From Prevotella sp. P5-92 (GTDB taxonomy: Bacteria > Bacteroidota > Bacteroidia > Bacteroidales > Bacteroidaceae), in contig NZ_NPJG01000068.1 in assembly GCF_002251245.1 (NCBI RefSeq), positions 62,001 to 126,000 on the forward strand: a stretch of DNA of 64,000 bases. The letters are read 5' to 3'. Of the stretch, positions 26,912 to 36,500 are shown piece after piece. Below the pieces are notes generated by a model. It was not told the DNA's origin and made no database searches. It worked only from the letters and a program-made list of their open reading frames with translations. Each line of letters begins with the position of its first letter. Positions within the stretch are counted from its first letter, which is position 1. The translations under genes were made by a program, and so were the position numbers.

Positions 26912-27790
26912 ATGAAACTGAAATATATGTTTATGGCTGCTGCAATGTGCCTGGGCATGACATCATGCAGCGAAGACGAACTCAATCCCGAAAGCATCTT
27001 CGAGAGTAACGAGACAATGCCAGAAAATGATTTCGACCGTTGGCTCAAGACCAACTATGTCGATGAATATAATATACAGGTGAAGTACAGGTTTGAATTT
27101 AACGAAAGCGACAAGGGATATAACCTCGTGCCTGCCGAATATGACAAGGCTGTGGCTATCGCCAAACTCACCAAGTACCTGTGGCTTGACGCTTATGCAA
27201 AGGTGATGGGCAACACGTTTATTCGCACTTACTGCCCGAAACTGATTCATCTCGTCGGTTCGCCACAATATAATACCGACGGATCGGTGTCGATAGGTGT
27301 GGCTGAAGGCGGTATGAAAATATCGTTGCTGAACATCAACAGCCTCGACTTCGAAAACCTCGACCCCGATTTCCTCAACTACTGGTATTTCCATACCATG
27401 CACCATGAGTTTACGCATATCCTGCATCAGACAAAAGACTATCCTACTGTATATAAAGAGGTGACACCGACAGGATACACGTCGCAGAGCTGGGTGAACC
27501 TTTCCAACCAGCAGGCACTCGACCGCGGATTCATCACCCCATACGCGTCGATGAATACTGACGAGGACCTCTGCGAGATGCTCTCTACCTATGTCACACA
27601 TACACAGAAGTATTGGGACGATACCGTGGCTAAGGCATCAGACTCAGGAAAGGCGGCGATAGCTTCAAAGCTCGACATCCTGCGTGGCTATATGGAAGAG
27701 ACGTGGGGAATGGATATCGACGCCCTGCGCGAGGAGGTGCTTGAACGTCAGGAACATATCGATGAACTTGACTTGAAATCTCTCAATTAA
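26912..27790 (+). CDS. Lipoprotein with HExxH site, SusCD-associated zinc metallopeptidase-like
   Basis: 292 residues with lipobox MTSC (Cys19). The HEFTH motif at residues 165-169 lies in FHTMHHEFTHILHQ, the zinc-binding and catalytic signature of gluzincin-like peptidases. Downstream FITPYASMNTDEDLCEMLSTYV supplies acidic candidates for the third ligand. It matches the family known as substrate import-associated zinc metallohydrolase lipoprotein, found next to SusC/SusD genes. Peptidase activity is predicted, not shown. Its place between SusD and DUF4302 genes suggests trimming of a peptide or protein ligand at the cell surface. Confidence 0.88.
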   Translation: MKLKYMFMAAAMCLGMTSCSEDELNPESIFESNETMPENDFDRWLKTNYVDEYNIQVKYRFEFNESDKGYNLVPAEYDKAVAIAKLTKYLWLDAYAKVMGNTFIRTYCPKLIHLVGSPQYNTDGSVSIGVAEGGMKISLLNINSLDFENLDPDFLNYWYFHTMHHEFTHILHQTKDYPTVYKEVTPTGYTSQSWVNLSNQQALDRGFITPYASMNTDEDLCEMLSTYVTHTQKYWDDTVAKASDSGKAAIASKLDILRGYMEETWGMDIDALREEVLERQEHIDELDLKSLN

Positions 27791-27811
27791 CATTTTTACC
27801 AGACAGAAGAT

Positions 27812-29107
27812 ATGAAAAAGATACATTATTTACTGTGCATGGCGGTGGCTCTCATCGCCGCATCGTGCAGCAACGAACAGGAAGACTTCTTCAGCGACTC
27901 GTCGGCTAACAGGGCTAATGCTCAGGTGAAGAATACCATCGAGGTGCTCTCAGGAGCTGACAACGGATGGATAATGCAGTATTTCCCTGGCGATCCCGCC
28001 ACCTACGGCGGATATAACATGATAATAAAGTTTGAAAAGGACGGACAGGTGACCGTGGCCAACGAACTCGCCGCATCTGAATATACGGAGACCAGCTACT
28101 ACAGCGTGAAACAGTCGGCTGGTATCATGCTCTCGTTCGACACCTACAACCAGGTGTTCCATGTTTTCAGCGACCCTTCGGCTCCTCTCTCGGGAGATCA
28201 GGGAGAAGGCATGTCGGGCGACTACGACTTCAGCGTGATGAAGGCAGAGGCTGACCAAGTGGTGCTCAAGGGACGCCGCCAAGGCACTTATGCCATTCTC
28301 ACCCCGATGCAGCAGGGAAAGTCGTGGACCGAATATCTCAACAACGTGAAGGAGGTGAGGTATGAGATGCAGTCGCTTAACTACACGCTGAAGGTTAACG
28401 GAAAGGAAATTCCTGGCTCGCCTTACCGACGCACTCTGAAATTCCAGGTGGATGACGAGCAGGGCAACCCGATAACTGTCACCTTACCGTATGTGTATAG
28501 CGAGAATGGCATGAAGGCTTATCAACCCGTAAATATTGAAGGCGTGGATATTACCGGATTTACCTATTCTGAAGGTGGCAGCTACAAGGAAATGTCGGGA
28601 GCAAACGTCACTCTCGACCAAAAGGTAATTCCTCTCAACCAGTTGCTCATCGACTACCAGTGGTTCTGTGACTATTCTGACATGGGCACTTTCGGAAAGA
28701 AAGCATGGGCGTATTTCGGACGCGGACTTAATGAACTCGGCGACATTCTGCTCTATGCCTTTTTTGGCACTTATAACGATCGTTTTGGCTTCCATTTCGT
28801 GTCGTATTCCACTACTGACGGAAACCACTATAGTGGCGGACTGAACTACAAATACACGCTCGTCGGCGACAACAAGATAAGGATGCAGTTTGCCGAGAAC
28901 GGATACGGAAGCGGAGCATGGTATTACCAGAATGCAAAGATGGACTACGCGTTGTATCCTTTCGGATATTCAAAGGAAAAGACGTTTACCATCACTACCG
29001 ACAACCCGAAGATGCCAAGCTATCTCATCCTCAGCGACGACAACGACAAGACAAATGTCATAAAGCTGAGCTATTCTGTGGTCTCTTTCCCTTTCCTTGA
29101 GGAATAA
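27812..29107 (+). CDS. DUF4302-family surface lipoprotein
   Basis: 431 residues with lipobox AASC (Cys19). The segment SANRANAQVKNTIEVLSGADNGWIMQYFPGDP..YGGYNMIIKF matches the N-terminal pattern of DUF4302, a Bacteroidota family next to SusC/SusD genes. The rest is beta-rich with many aromatic residues, as in surface ligand-binding lipoproteins. It is the last gene of this unit; a hairpin follows at 29117-29159. It may be the SusE/SusF counterpart. The ligand is unknown. Confidence 0.88.
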   Translation: MKKIHYLLCMAVALIAASCSNEQEDFFSDSSANRANAQVKNTIEVLSGADNGWIMQYFPGDPATYGGYNMIIKFEKDGQVTVANELAASEYTETSYYSVKQSAGIMLSFDTYNQVFHVFSDPSAPLSGDQGEGMSGDYDFSVMKAEADQVVLKGRRQGTYAILTPMQQGKSWTEYLNNVKEVRYEMQSLNYTLKVNGKEIPGSPYRRTLKFQVDDEQGNPITVTLPYVYSENGMKAYQPVNIEGVDITGFTYSEGGSYKEMSGANVTLDQKVIPLNQLLIDYQWFCDYSDMGTFGKKAWAYFGRGLNELGDILLYAFFGTYNDRFGFHFVSYSTTDGNHYSGGLNYKYTLVGDNKIRMQFAENGYGSGAWYYQNAKMDYALYPFGYSKEKTFTITTDNPKMPSYLILSDDNDKTNVIKLSYSVVSFPFLEE

Positions 29108-29116
29108 GATAAACAA

Positions 29117-29159
29117 AATGCCCTGTATGGAGCTTTTCACGAGTTCTGTACGGGGCATT
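29117..29159 (+). terminator. Hairpin after the second SusCD unit
   Basis: AATGCCCTGTA (29117-29127) pairs with TACGGGGCATT (29149-29159), with one G-T pair. Only a weak T-rich tail follows. It separates the SusCD unit from the next promoter. Confidence 0.55.
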
Positions 29160-29211
29160 GTGTTAAAATGTGACTAAAAAAAGTAAAAATAGGATATTTC
29201 GTCTTTTTTCT

Positions 29212-29242
29212 TTTGACAAGAAGAATTATTTTGTTACCTTTG
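29212..29242 (+). promoter_or_regulatory. Promoter of the secreted-protein unit
   Basis: TTTG (29212-29215), 19 bp, TACCTTTG (29235-29242): full consensus, 63 bp before the ATG of the repeat protein. It probably also drives the subtilase and the leucine-rich repeat gene, which follow at short distances. Confidence 0.78.
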
Positions 29243-29305
29243 CAAGCAAAATGTAACAAACAATAACTTTAGAAAAGAGAAAAATATCACAATTTGAAAA
29301 AGCTT

Positions 29306-31165
29306 ATGAGAAAAATTTACTACTCGTTGGTCACCATCGTGCTTTGTATGATGGGACTGACTGCTAATGCTCTCGATGTGAAAGTAAACATCGACAATGC
29401 GGCTAACGTAACCGTAAAGGTCAATAACGAGGTCGTTTCTATTCACAATGGAGAAAACATCTTCTCTGTAAGTGATCCATTCAATACAGGTTTCTATCAG
29501 TCTATTAGCATCTCCCCAAATGATGGTTGTTATCTAAAGGTGACAAAAACTCTTAATGGAGCGACAACAGAGACAAGCTCATCTATCTCCGTGAAGAAAG
29601 GAGAGGAAGCCGCCGTATATGATGTCATCTCACGTACCGAGGCTGACCGTACCGGCGTGTGCCGGGTGACCGTTGACGATCCTGCTTTACTGAAGGCTGA
29701 CGCACACGGCACATCTAACCAGAGCTATACCTTCTCACAGCAGACAACGGAAATAAGGTATATCCCTGGCTTTGACCAAATCCAGTTCAAGCATGCAGTG
29801 TCGGGAAAGGTGCTGTATTCGGTAAGTGTTGACGGCAATATGCTGAATAGAACCTATAACACATTCTATGTTTCGCTCAACGAGGCGAGTGTCAACGTTG
29901 ACGTTAAGGTGAACGCTCCTGCCGGACTGACAAGAAAGGTGATGCTTTCGTATGCTGATCCCGCTGCTGCCGAGGGATTTATCACAGCCGTGAAGGTGGA
30001 AGGCGAGGATGTGGCTAAGGAAAAGTATCTTGCAGCAGCCGGATTCGATGTGCCTTGGGGTTCCATGGTTACCGTTTATGGCAACATTCAGAAATACAAG
30101 TTCAATAAGATGACTGTTAATGGAGGGCAGACAGATTATTTCGCAGGACATTACTCATTCAATGCTATCGACGACATGACAATGGTCATCGACGCCGAAT
30201 TATATGCTGAAATCAATGCCACGCTGACTATTGACGATGTGAACAATGTGCTAGTGACACAGTTTGACACGCAGAGCTATTCAGAGATTCCTCTTGAGGG
30301 CTTGTCAAGCGGAAGAAATACGATAGAGCTGTCTGAGAAACAGTCAACGATAACTATCAAGGGCTCGCAGTACGGTACTGTAGTATCGGTTACTGCCAAC
30401 GGAGTGGCGCAGTCAGAGGCGTCGCCGGGCGCTGGCTATTCTATTGACGTGAAAGACGGAATGACCATTGTCGTAAGGACAAAGAAATATGTGCGCGACC
30501 AGACTCTCATCGTATATGTTGACGATATTTCAAATGTAAACTATTACAGCTTCCGCTCGGGTGACTACGACAACTATCGCGACGTCAGGGTAGGGAATGG
30601 ATATAACGAGGTGAAGTTCTACGAAGGCGAAGTGTTCCATGTCAGCTTTGCCAATTTGGCGGAAGAACCGGCATTTATGTATGTCAACAATTCACTGCAG
30701 CCTGGCAATCAGGTGATTCCAAGAAACAATGATGTGCTGAAGATTTACTCTACCGGCGACAAGAGCGTGGTGAGTGTTGACTTCGTACTCGAAGATATAG
30801 AGGTGAACGAGTTCTCTGTCGTTTACGACAAGGTGAAGGAAGCCGACAAGGAGGACAAGGAAGATGGATTCTACGTGCTGCCGGGTGCTGAGGTGGTAGT
30901 GATGCCTATACCTTCAGTAAAGATTAAGGTCGCTGTCGATGGCAATGAAATAACTGCCAACGAGGCTGGACAGTTTGTCTTCGTCGTCAACGAGGCGGTG
31001 GAAGTGAAAGTCACCAAGGTCGGCGAAACTGCCATAAATGATGTTGAGGCTGAACAGGCTGGCGACGGAAAGATCTTCAATGCTATGGGCGTTGAGGTGA
31101 AGACCATGTCTCGCGGTCTTTACATCGTCAACGGAAAGAAAGTCGTAGTAAACCCTATACGATAG
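29306..31165 (+). CDS. Secreted beta-repeat protein with type IX sorting domain, function unknown
   Basis: The ATG at 29306 gives 619 residues with a signal peptide ending LTANA; an upstream TTG is possible but not needed. No known catalytic motif is seen. Three segments share a DD/DN..NV pattern followed by beta-strands: VNIDNAANVTVKVNN (~30), LTIDDVNNVLVTQF (~310) and VYVDDISNVNYYSF (~410), suggesting repeated Ig-like units of 80-110 residues. The C-terminus FNAMGVEVKTMSRGLYIVNGKK resembles the type A sorting domain of type IX secretion cargo. It shares a promoter and sorting signal with the next two genes, so it may be part of the same surface complex. Confidence 0.82.
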   Translation: MRKIYYSLVTIVLCMMGLTANALDVKVNIDNAANVTVKVNNEVVSIHNGENIFSVSDPFNTGFYQSISISPNDGCYLKVTKTLNGATTETSSSISVKKGEEAAVYDVISRTEADRTGVCRVTVDDPALLKADAHGTSNQSYTFSQQTTEIRYIPGFDQIQFKHAVSGKVLYSVSVDGNMLNRTYNTFYVSLNEASVNVDVKVNAPAGLTRKVMLSYADPAAAEGFITAVKVEGEDVAKEKYLAAAGFDVPWGSMVTVYGNIQKYKFNKMTVNGGQTDYFAGHYSFNAIDDMTMVIDAELYAEINATLTIDDVNNVLVTQFDTQSYSEIPLEGLSSGRNTIELSEKQSTITIKGSQYGTVVSVTANGVAQSEASPGAGYSIDVKDGMTIVVRTKKYVRDQTLIVYVDDISNVNYYSFRSGDYDNYRDVRVGNGYNEVKFYEGEVFHVSFANLAEEPAFMYVNNSLQPGNQVIPRNNDVLKIYSTGDKSVVSVDFVLEDIEVNEFSVVYDKVKEADKEDKEDGFYVLPGAEVVVMPIPSVKIKVAVDGNEITANEAGQFVFVVNEAVEVKVTKVGETAINDVEAEQAGDGKIFNAMGVEVKTMSRGLYIVNGKKVVVNPIR

Positions 31166-31208
31166 CTCTTTTCCAAGAAAAAATAGAAATAATATTAAAT
31201 AACCGAGA

Positions 31209-33548
31209 ATGAAATTTAAGTTTTTTACAGCGTCGTTGTTGATAATGGCGCTTTCTGCCACTGCTCAGTCGCATCTGGGAATAGCAGATAAGGTAAGGAT
31301 TCGCCAACTGAAAATGGAACAACGTAAACCGGAGTTATTCCAGTTTACACGACAGACACCAAAGACGGTGAACGAGATGCTTGGAGTGCCTCAGACTCAT
31401 GCGCTCGCAATAGTGAAACTGGCCGATGGAGCAACGGAGGCCGACCTGAAAGCACAGGGCGTCAACGTGTTGCGTACAAGCTTTGGCTTTGCGTTTATTT
31501 CGGTTGCACTCGACGATGCGGAGCGTGTAGCCTCGCTGAAATCGATCACCAATTTCCAAATGGAAAGACCAATGGAGCAAAAGCTGAAGTATGCTCGCGA
31601 GGATACTGGAGTAGATAAGATCCACCAGGGAATAGGACTCTCGCAGGCTTATACTGGCAAGGGCATCGTATGTGGTATCGTTGATAATGGCTTTGACGTC
31701 AACCACTTGAACTTCAAGGACGAGAATGGCAATTCCCGCTTGAAATATTTTGAGGTGGTCGATACAAAACAAGGACAGACCATCGAGGAGATGATAAAGC
31801 GAACGGTATATAACACACCTGAAAAAATCAACGAGTATAAGACCGACGCAGCATCAACTTATCATGGCACACATACCGCCGGCATCATGGCTGGCGGATA
31901 CCGCGGCAATGCTAAGGTGGCAACTTTGACTAACAATGGACAGACGGGCTCGAAGGTGGAGGAAGGAATAGCTAACCCTTACTACGGAGTGGCATACGAT
32001 GCCGATATCTGTGCCGCATCGTGTACGGCACTCACCGACATACAGATAGCCATCGCTGTTGAGGACCTCCTTTACTATGCGGAATATGTCAATAAACCTA
32101 TCGTCGTCAATCTCTCGCTTGGTTCTAACCAGGGTTCGCACGACGGTAAGGCTACTGTTTGCCAATATTTCGATGTGCTTGCAAAGAAACTCAACGCTAA
32201 GATAATCCTTGCCACGGGTAACGAGGGAGATGAAAAGATTGCCGCGACAAAGACATTCACTGCCGACGACAAGGAATTCAAGACCTTCGTTGTCGGCGAC
32301 AGCGTGAAGATGAGCGAAGGTACTATCTACGTGAGATCGGGACAGTTGCAAATCTATAGCGACACCGACAAGCCTTTCAAGTCGTTTAAGGTTGTCGTGT
32401 ATAATACCGAAAGAAAAAGGAACAGTAAGACTTTCGAACTTAATCTCACAGAAGATACGAAAGGAAATGGACTGTATTTCTGTTCTGAAAACTATAAGGA
32501 ATACGACAATGACGTAGTCGATGCTACCTTTGACAGGTATTTCAGCGGTTATTTAGGATTGTACTGGGACACTGACCAAGTGGTAGGTCGCTCGTTGTGT
32601 ACTCTCGATTTTGAGGTGATTGACAATCCAGAAACCAATCCCGAAGGAAAGTATCAGGTGGCTGTCTTCGTCGAGGGAGAGGAAGGACAACGACTCGACG
32701 CCTTCATGGCAGGCTATTACTATGGAATGAGCGACCTCAAGATGGAAGGATGGGACGATGGGTCGAGCAATGGCTCGATAAGCGACGTGGCTTGTGGAAA
32801 GAGTACTCTCAGCGTGGGCTCTTACAACTCCACTACTGCTTGGGCTCAGCTTGACGGATGGGCTTACAAGCAGCCTGGCTCCGGCATAGAGTTTGGCGAG
32901 GTGACTCCATTCTCTTCTTACGGAACACTTATTGACGGACGTAACTTGCCCGACGTATTGGCGCCTGGTGCTTATCTTGTATCGTCGATGAACCGATACT
33001 ATCTCGAAGACCAGCACATTCTTGGCGACGACATGTTGTCGGCTGTCGCCACTGTTGACGGTATCGACTATCCTTATGCATGGGCGGCCGGCACGTCAAT
33101 GGCTTGTCCTATGGTGACGGGTATTGTGGCTCTTTGGTTAGAGGCTGATCCAACGCTGACCATCGAGGATATCAGGGACATCATCAAGAAGACGTCGCGT
33201 ATGGACGATGCCATGAAGAAGGCTGACCCCGCAAAGGTGGGATCTGGAAAGATAGATGCCTATGAGGGCTTGAAGGAAGTGCTTCGCCGAAAGGGTGAAT
33301 CGGGTGTAGGCTCGGTAGTGGCTGACGATAGCCGCCTCGTGGTGTCGCAGTGCGGTGAGCGCGCCGTGAACGTGTTCCTCGCAGGTGCAAACGACATCAA
33401 TGCCGAGGTGTTTACCATGACTGGCGTGAAAGTGACGAGTCAGCATGGCGACGGTGATGAGCTTACTATCGACCTCGCTGGAAAGAATAATGGCGCTTAC
33501 CTTATTCGTGTCAACGGAAAACATTCGAAATGTATATTAGTGAAATAA
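31209..33548 (+). CDS. Subtilisin-family (S8) serine protease with type IX sorting domain
   Basis: 779 residues with a signal peptide ending SATAQ. The catalytic triad is visible: Asp159 in GIVDNGFDVNH, His219 in YHGTHTAGI and Ser630 in GTSMACPMVTG. The oxyanion Asn338 is in ILATGNEGD. About 290 residues separate Asn338 from Ser630, against 66 in subtilisin, so an extra domain of roughly 225 residues is inserted there. An N-terminal propeptide-like region covers ~20-140. The C-terminus AEVFTMTGVKVTS...NGAYLIRVNGK is a type IX sorting domain, so the enzyme is probably exported and surface-attached. It lies between two other putative type IX cargo genes, with 43 bp and 4 bp gaps. Confidence 0.93.
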   Translation: MKFKFFTASLLIMALSATAQSHLGIADKVRIRQLKMEQRKPELFQFTRQTPKTVNEMLGVPQTHALAIVKLADGATEADLKAQGVNVLRTSFGFAFISVALDDAERVASLKSITNFQMERPMEQKLKYAREDTGVDKIHQGIGLSQAYTGKGIVCGIVDNGFDVNHLNFKDENGNSRLKYFEVVDTKQGQTIEEMIKRTVYNTPEKINEYKTDAASTYHGTHTAGIMAGGYRGNAKVATLTNNGQTGSKVEEGIANPYYGVAYDADICAASCTALTDIQIAIAVEDLLYYAEYVNKPIVVNLSLGSNQGSHDGKATVCQYFDVLAKKLNAKIILATGNEGDEKIAATKTFTADDKEFKTFVVGDSVKMSEGTIYVRSGQLQIYSDTDKPFKSFKVVVYNTERKRNSKTFELNLTEDTKGNGLYFCSENYKEYDNDVVDATFDRYFSGYLGLYWDTDQVVGRSLCTLDFEVIDNPETNPEGKYQVAVFVEGEEGQRLDAFMAGYYYGMSDLKMEGWDDGSSNGSISDVACGKSTLSVGSYNSTTAWAQLDGWAYKQPGSGIEFGEVTPFSSYGTLIDGRNLPDVLAPGAYLVSSMNRYYLEDQHILGDDMLSAVATVDGIDYPYAWAAGTSMACPMVTGIVALWLEADPTLTIEDIRDIIKKTSRMDDAMKKADPAKVGSGKIDAYEGLKEVLRRKGESGVGSVVADDSRLVVSQCGERAVNVFLAGANDINAEVFTMTGVKVTSQHGDGDELTIDLAGKNNGAYLIRVNGKHSKCILVK

Positions 33549-33552
33549 CAAA

Positions 33553-36500
33553 ATGATTAGTGATATGAAACAACTTTTTTCTAAATGGTTCGGCTTAGTG
33601 GCCTTCATGTGCGCTTGGTTATGCTTGCCAATGACGGCTTCAGCAGCTGACGACGAACCGATTATTGAGTTTAAGACGATAGTTGCTGAAAAGGCCGGCG
33701 GCTCTTCTGTTACTGTCTTCTTGGGTGGATTTAAGGAGGAGACCGACTATCTCGACTTCGATTGCGGCTCTGGCTTGGAAGAACAGGAACTCAAACAAGC
33801 AGTATTAAACACCGAAGATGAAACCTGGTCAGGAGGCTTGAAATTTACTTGTACTCCCGGCGAGGACGGAGTGGTGAAGATCTACGGTGACCCCGCGAAT
33901 ATCGCCGTCATCAACTTCGATGGATGCTATATCTCACAACTCAAGATGGCAAAGATGGAGAATCTCTATTATCTCAATCTTGACCATAACGAACTGGAGG
34001 CCCTTGACCTTACACAACAGACCGCACTGCAGTATCTCACCGTGGCAGACAATCCATTTAACAAGAGCCCGATGAAGCTCAGCACCAGCATGCCTAACAT
34101 CAAGCATCTCGCCATCGGTCAGACAGGTAATGTCGATCCCGAGTTGAACATCTCCAACTATCCCTCGCTCATCATCTTCGATGCTTATGCCTGCAAGGGA
34201 TTGAAGAGTGTTGACCCATCGGGATGTCTTGAACTGCAGCGACTCTCGCTTGATGGTACAAACATAAGCTCTCTTGACATCAGCAATAACCACTTTCTCA
34301 CAATCCTTAATATCAGCGACACGAATATCGAAGAGATAGACCTGAGCGACTTGGAGTTTCTCCAACAGTTCTATGCCGACCGACAGGGCTCTCAGACCAA
34401 ACTGAAGAAGCTTGACGTCTCTGCCAACCGAAGCCTGGTGTATCTCTTTGCAGCCGGTAACGGCTTGACTGAGGTTGATCTGACAAATAACAAGTATCTG
34501 CAACAGCTCTACCTCGCCAACAATAATTTGACACACATTGACTTGTCTAAGAATGGGGAACTTGTCAATGTCATACTTCGCAACAACTATTTTACGTTTG
34601 CCACACTGCCCGCTCCACAGGATAAATGGGGACAGTATGACTATTACCAAAACAACATGGCAATAGCAAAGACGGTCCAGGTTGGCGACGTGCTCGATTT
34701 CTCCGACCGAGTGTTGCGTGAAGGTACTGAGACAACATGTGCTGTGTTTATGGTTGATGAGATCGAACTTGAGACAACCCAACTTGACGAGAGCTATTAT
34801 AAATATGAGAACGGAAAGGTCACCTTCCTCAAAGCACCCGAGAAACCCGTTTATCTGGCTTTTGCCAACTCAATGTTCACCGAAATGCAACTCGACTATA
34901 TGCCTCTCCGTACGGCACAGTTCAGGGTGAGAACAGTGGAAGACTTCGGAAAACCAGACATCGCCTTCTCTCTCACTACAAAGAGCGCATCTCCAGAGGT
35001 GAAAATGAATATAGGTATGGAAGGCGCCACAGCCGACAATCCAAAGTCTTTCTACGTCGATTTTGGCGACGGCAAGCGGAAGGAGTTCACCACTACAACG
35101 GATAAGGTTCCTGAAAATCCTAACGTGGTAATCAGCAGCACAAGAAATACTCTTACCGTGTATGTGCCACAGGACGAGGTGCTTACCGCTATTGGCGTGG
35201 ATGGAATGAAACTCTCGTCAATAAATCTTAGCAGCCTCTTGTCGCTGGCTCACCTCTCGCTGAAAGGTACCGAACTGTTTGAGATAGACCTCGGATACAA
35301 CCGTGCGCTGAAGAGCCTCGTGCTAAACGGAAACTTCTTTGAGAGCCTGAACATCCGTGGCGTGAATGACTATTTCCAGAAAAACTATCTGACAGACATC
35401 GACCTCAGCGACAATGCCATGGTATCTGTCACACTCAACGATATGGGCGGTATCCGTAATCTCAACCTCAGCAACAATCTGCTGACTGAGCTGTCGCTGA
35501 AGGATGCTGACAACATGCAGACACTTAACCTCAGCAACAACTATCTGACATCAGTCAACTTGAGCTATATGACATTGATGACAAAATGTGACATCTCTAA
35601 CAACCAGATTGCAGAGTGTGTCATGCCTGCCGAGAACTCGCTCACCGAGTTCAAGTGCGAGGAGAATAACCTCAACTTCTCATCAATGCCTCAGCTCACG
35701 GGCATCGACGTCTTCACGTTCTCTCCTCAGAAAGACGTGAAAATTGTTACTCTCGCTCCTAGCATTGACCTCGAAGACCATAACGTGAACGGCAATACGG
35801 AATACGTATGGAAACTGAGCGATACTGGAGCGGCACTGACAAAAGACACTGACTACAGAATCAACGACGGCAAGACTCGTTTCCTCTCGCCAATATTCGG
35901 CAAGAACGTCTATTGCGAGATGACTAACCCCATATTCCCCGGACTCGTTCTGAAGACTACGGATGTAGAGGCCGCCGACATGCCTACAAACAAGCTCGCC
36001 ACATTCAAGACTACCGAAGACGGAACGGCAACACTCATCCTCAGAGTACCTGAAGGAACACAAGCAACTACTATCTGTATAGACTGGAAGGGTGGAGATG
36101 TTGTGGAGACTTACTTCGTGGATGAGAACCTCACGATACTCAGCCCGAAAATCTACAAAGGACGTGAATGTGCGGTGTATGCTTACGACGCCAATGCGCC
36201 TCTCTCGGTGTTCAGTATTACAGGAGCTAAGCTGGCTGACGTGGATCTCACAAATATGAAGAACATCGTGCTCGCTAATGTAAGCGATGCTGGTATATCG
36301 GAGATCAAACTGCCGGAAAGCGACAATCTGAAGGAGCTGATACTTAACAAGAACAACTTTACAAGCATCGACCTCACAAGATACGCCAACCAGCTCGTAC
36401 TCCTCTCGATGAACGAAAACAAGCTGACCTCGTTCGACGCGTCGCCATTGAAGAAACTGCAGATGCTCCGCATGGCAGCCAACGAACTTTCAGACGTGAA

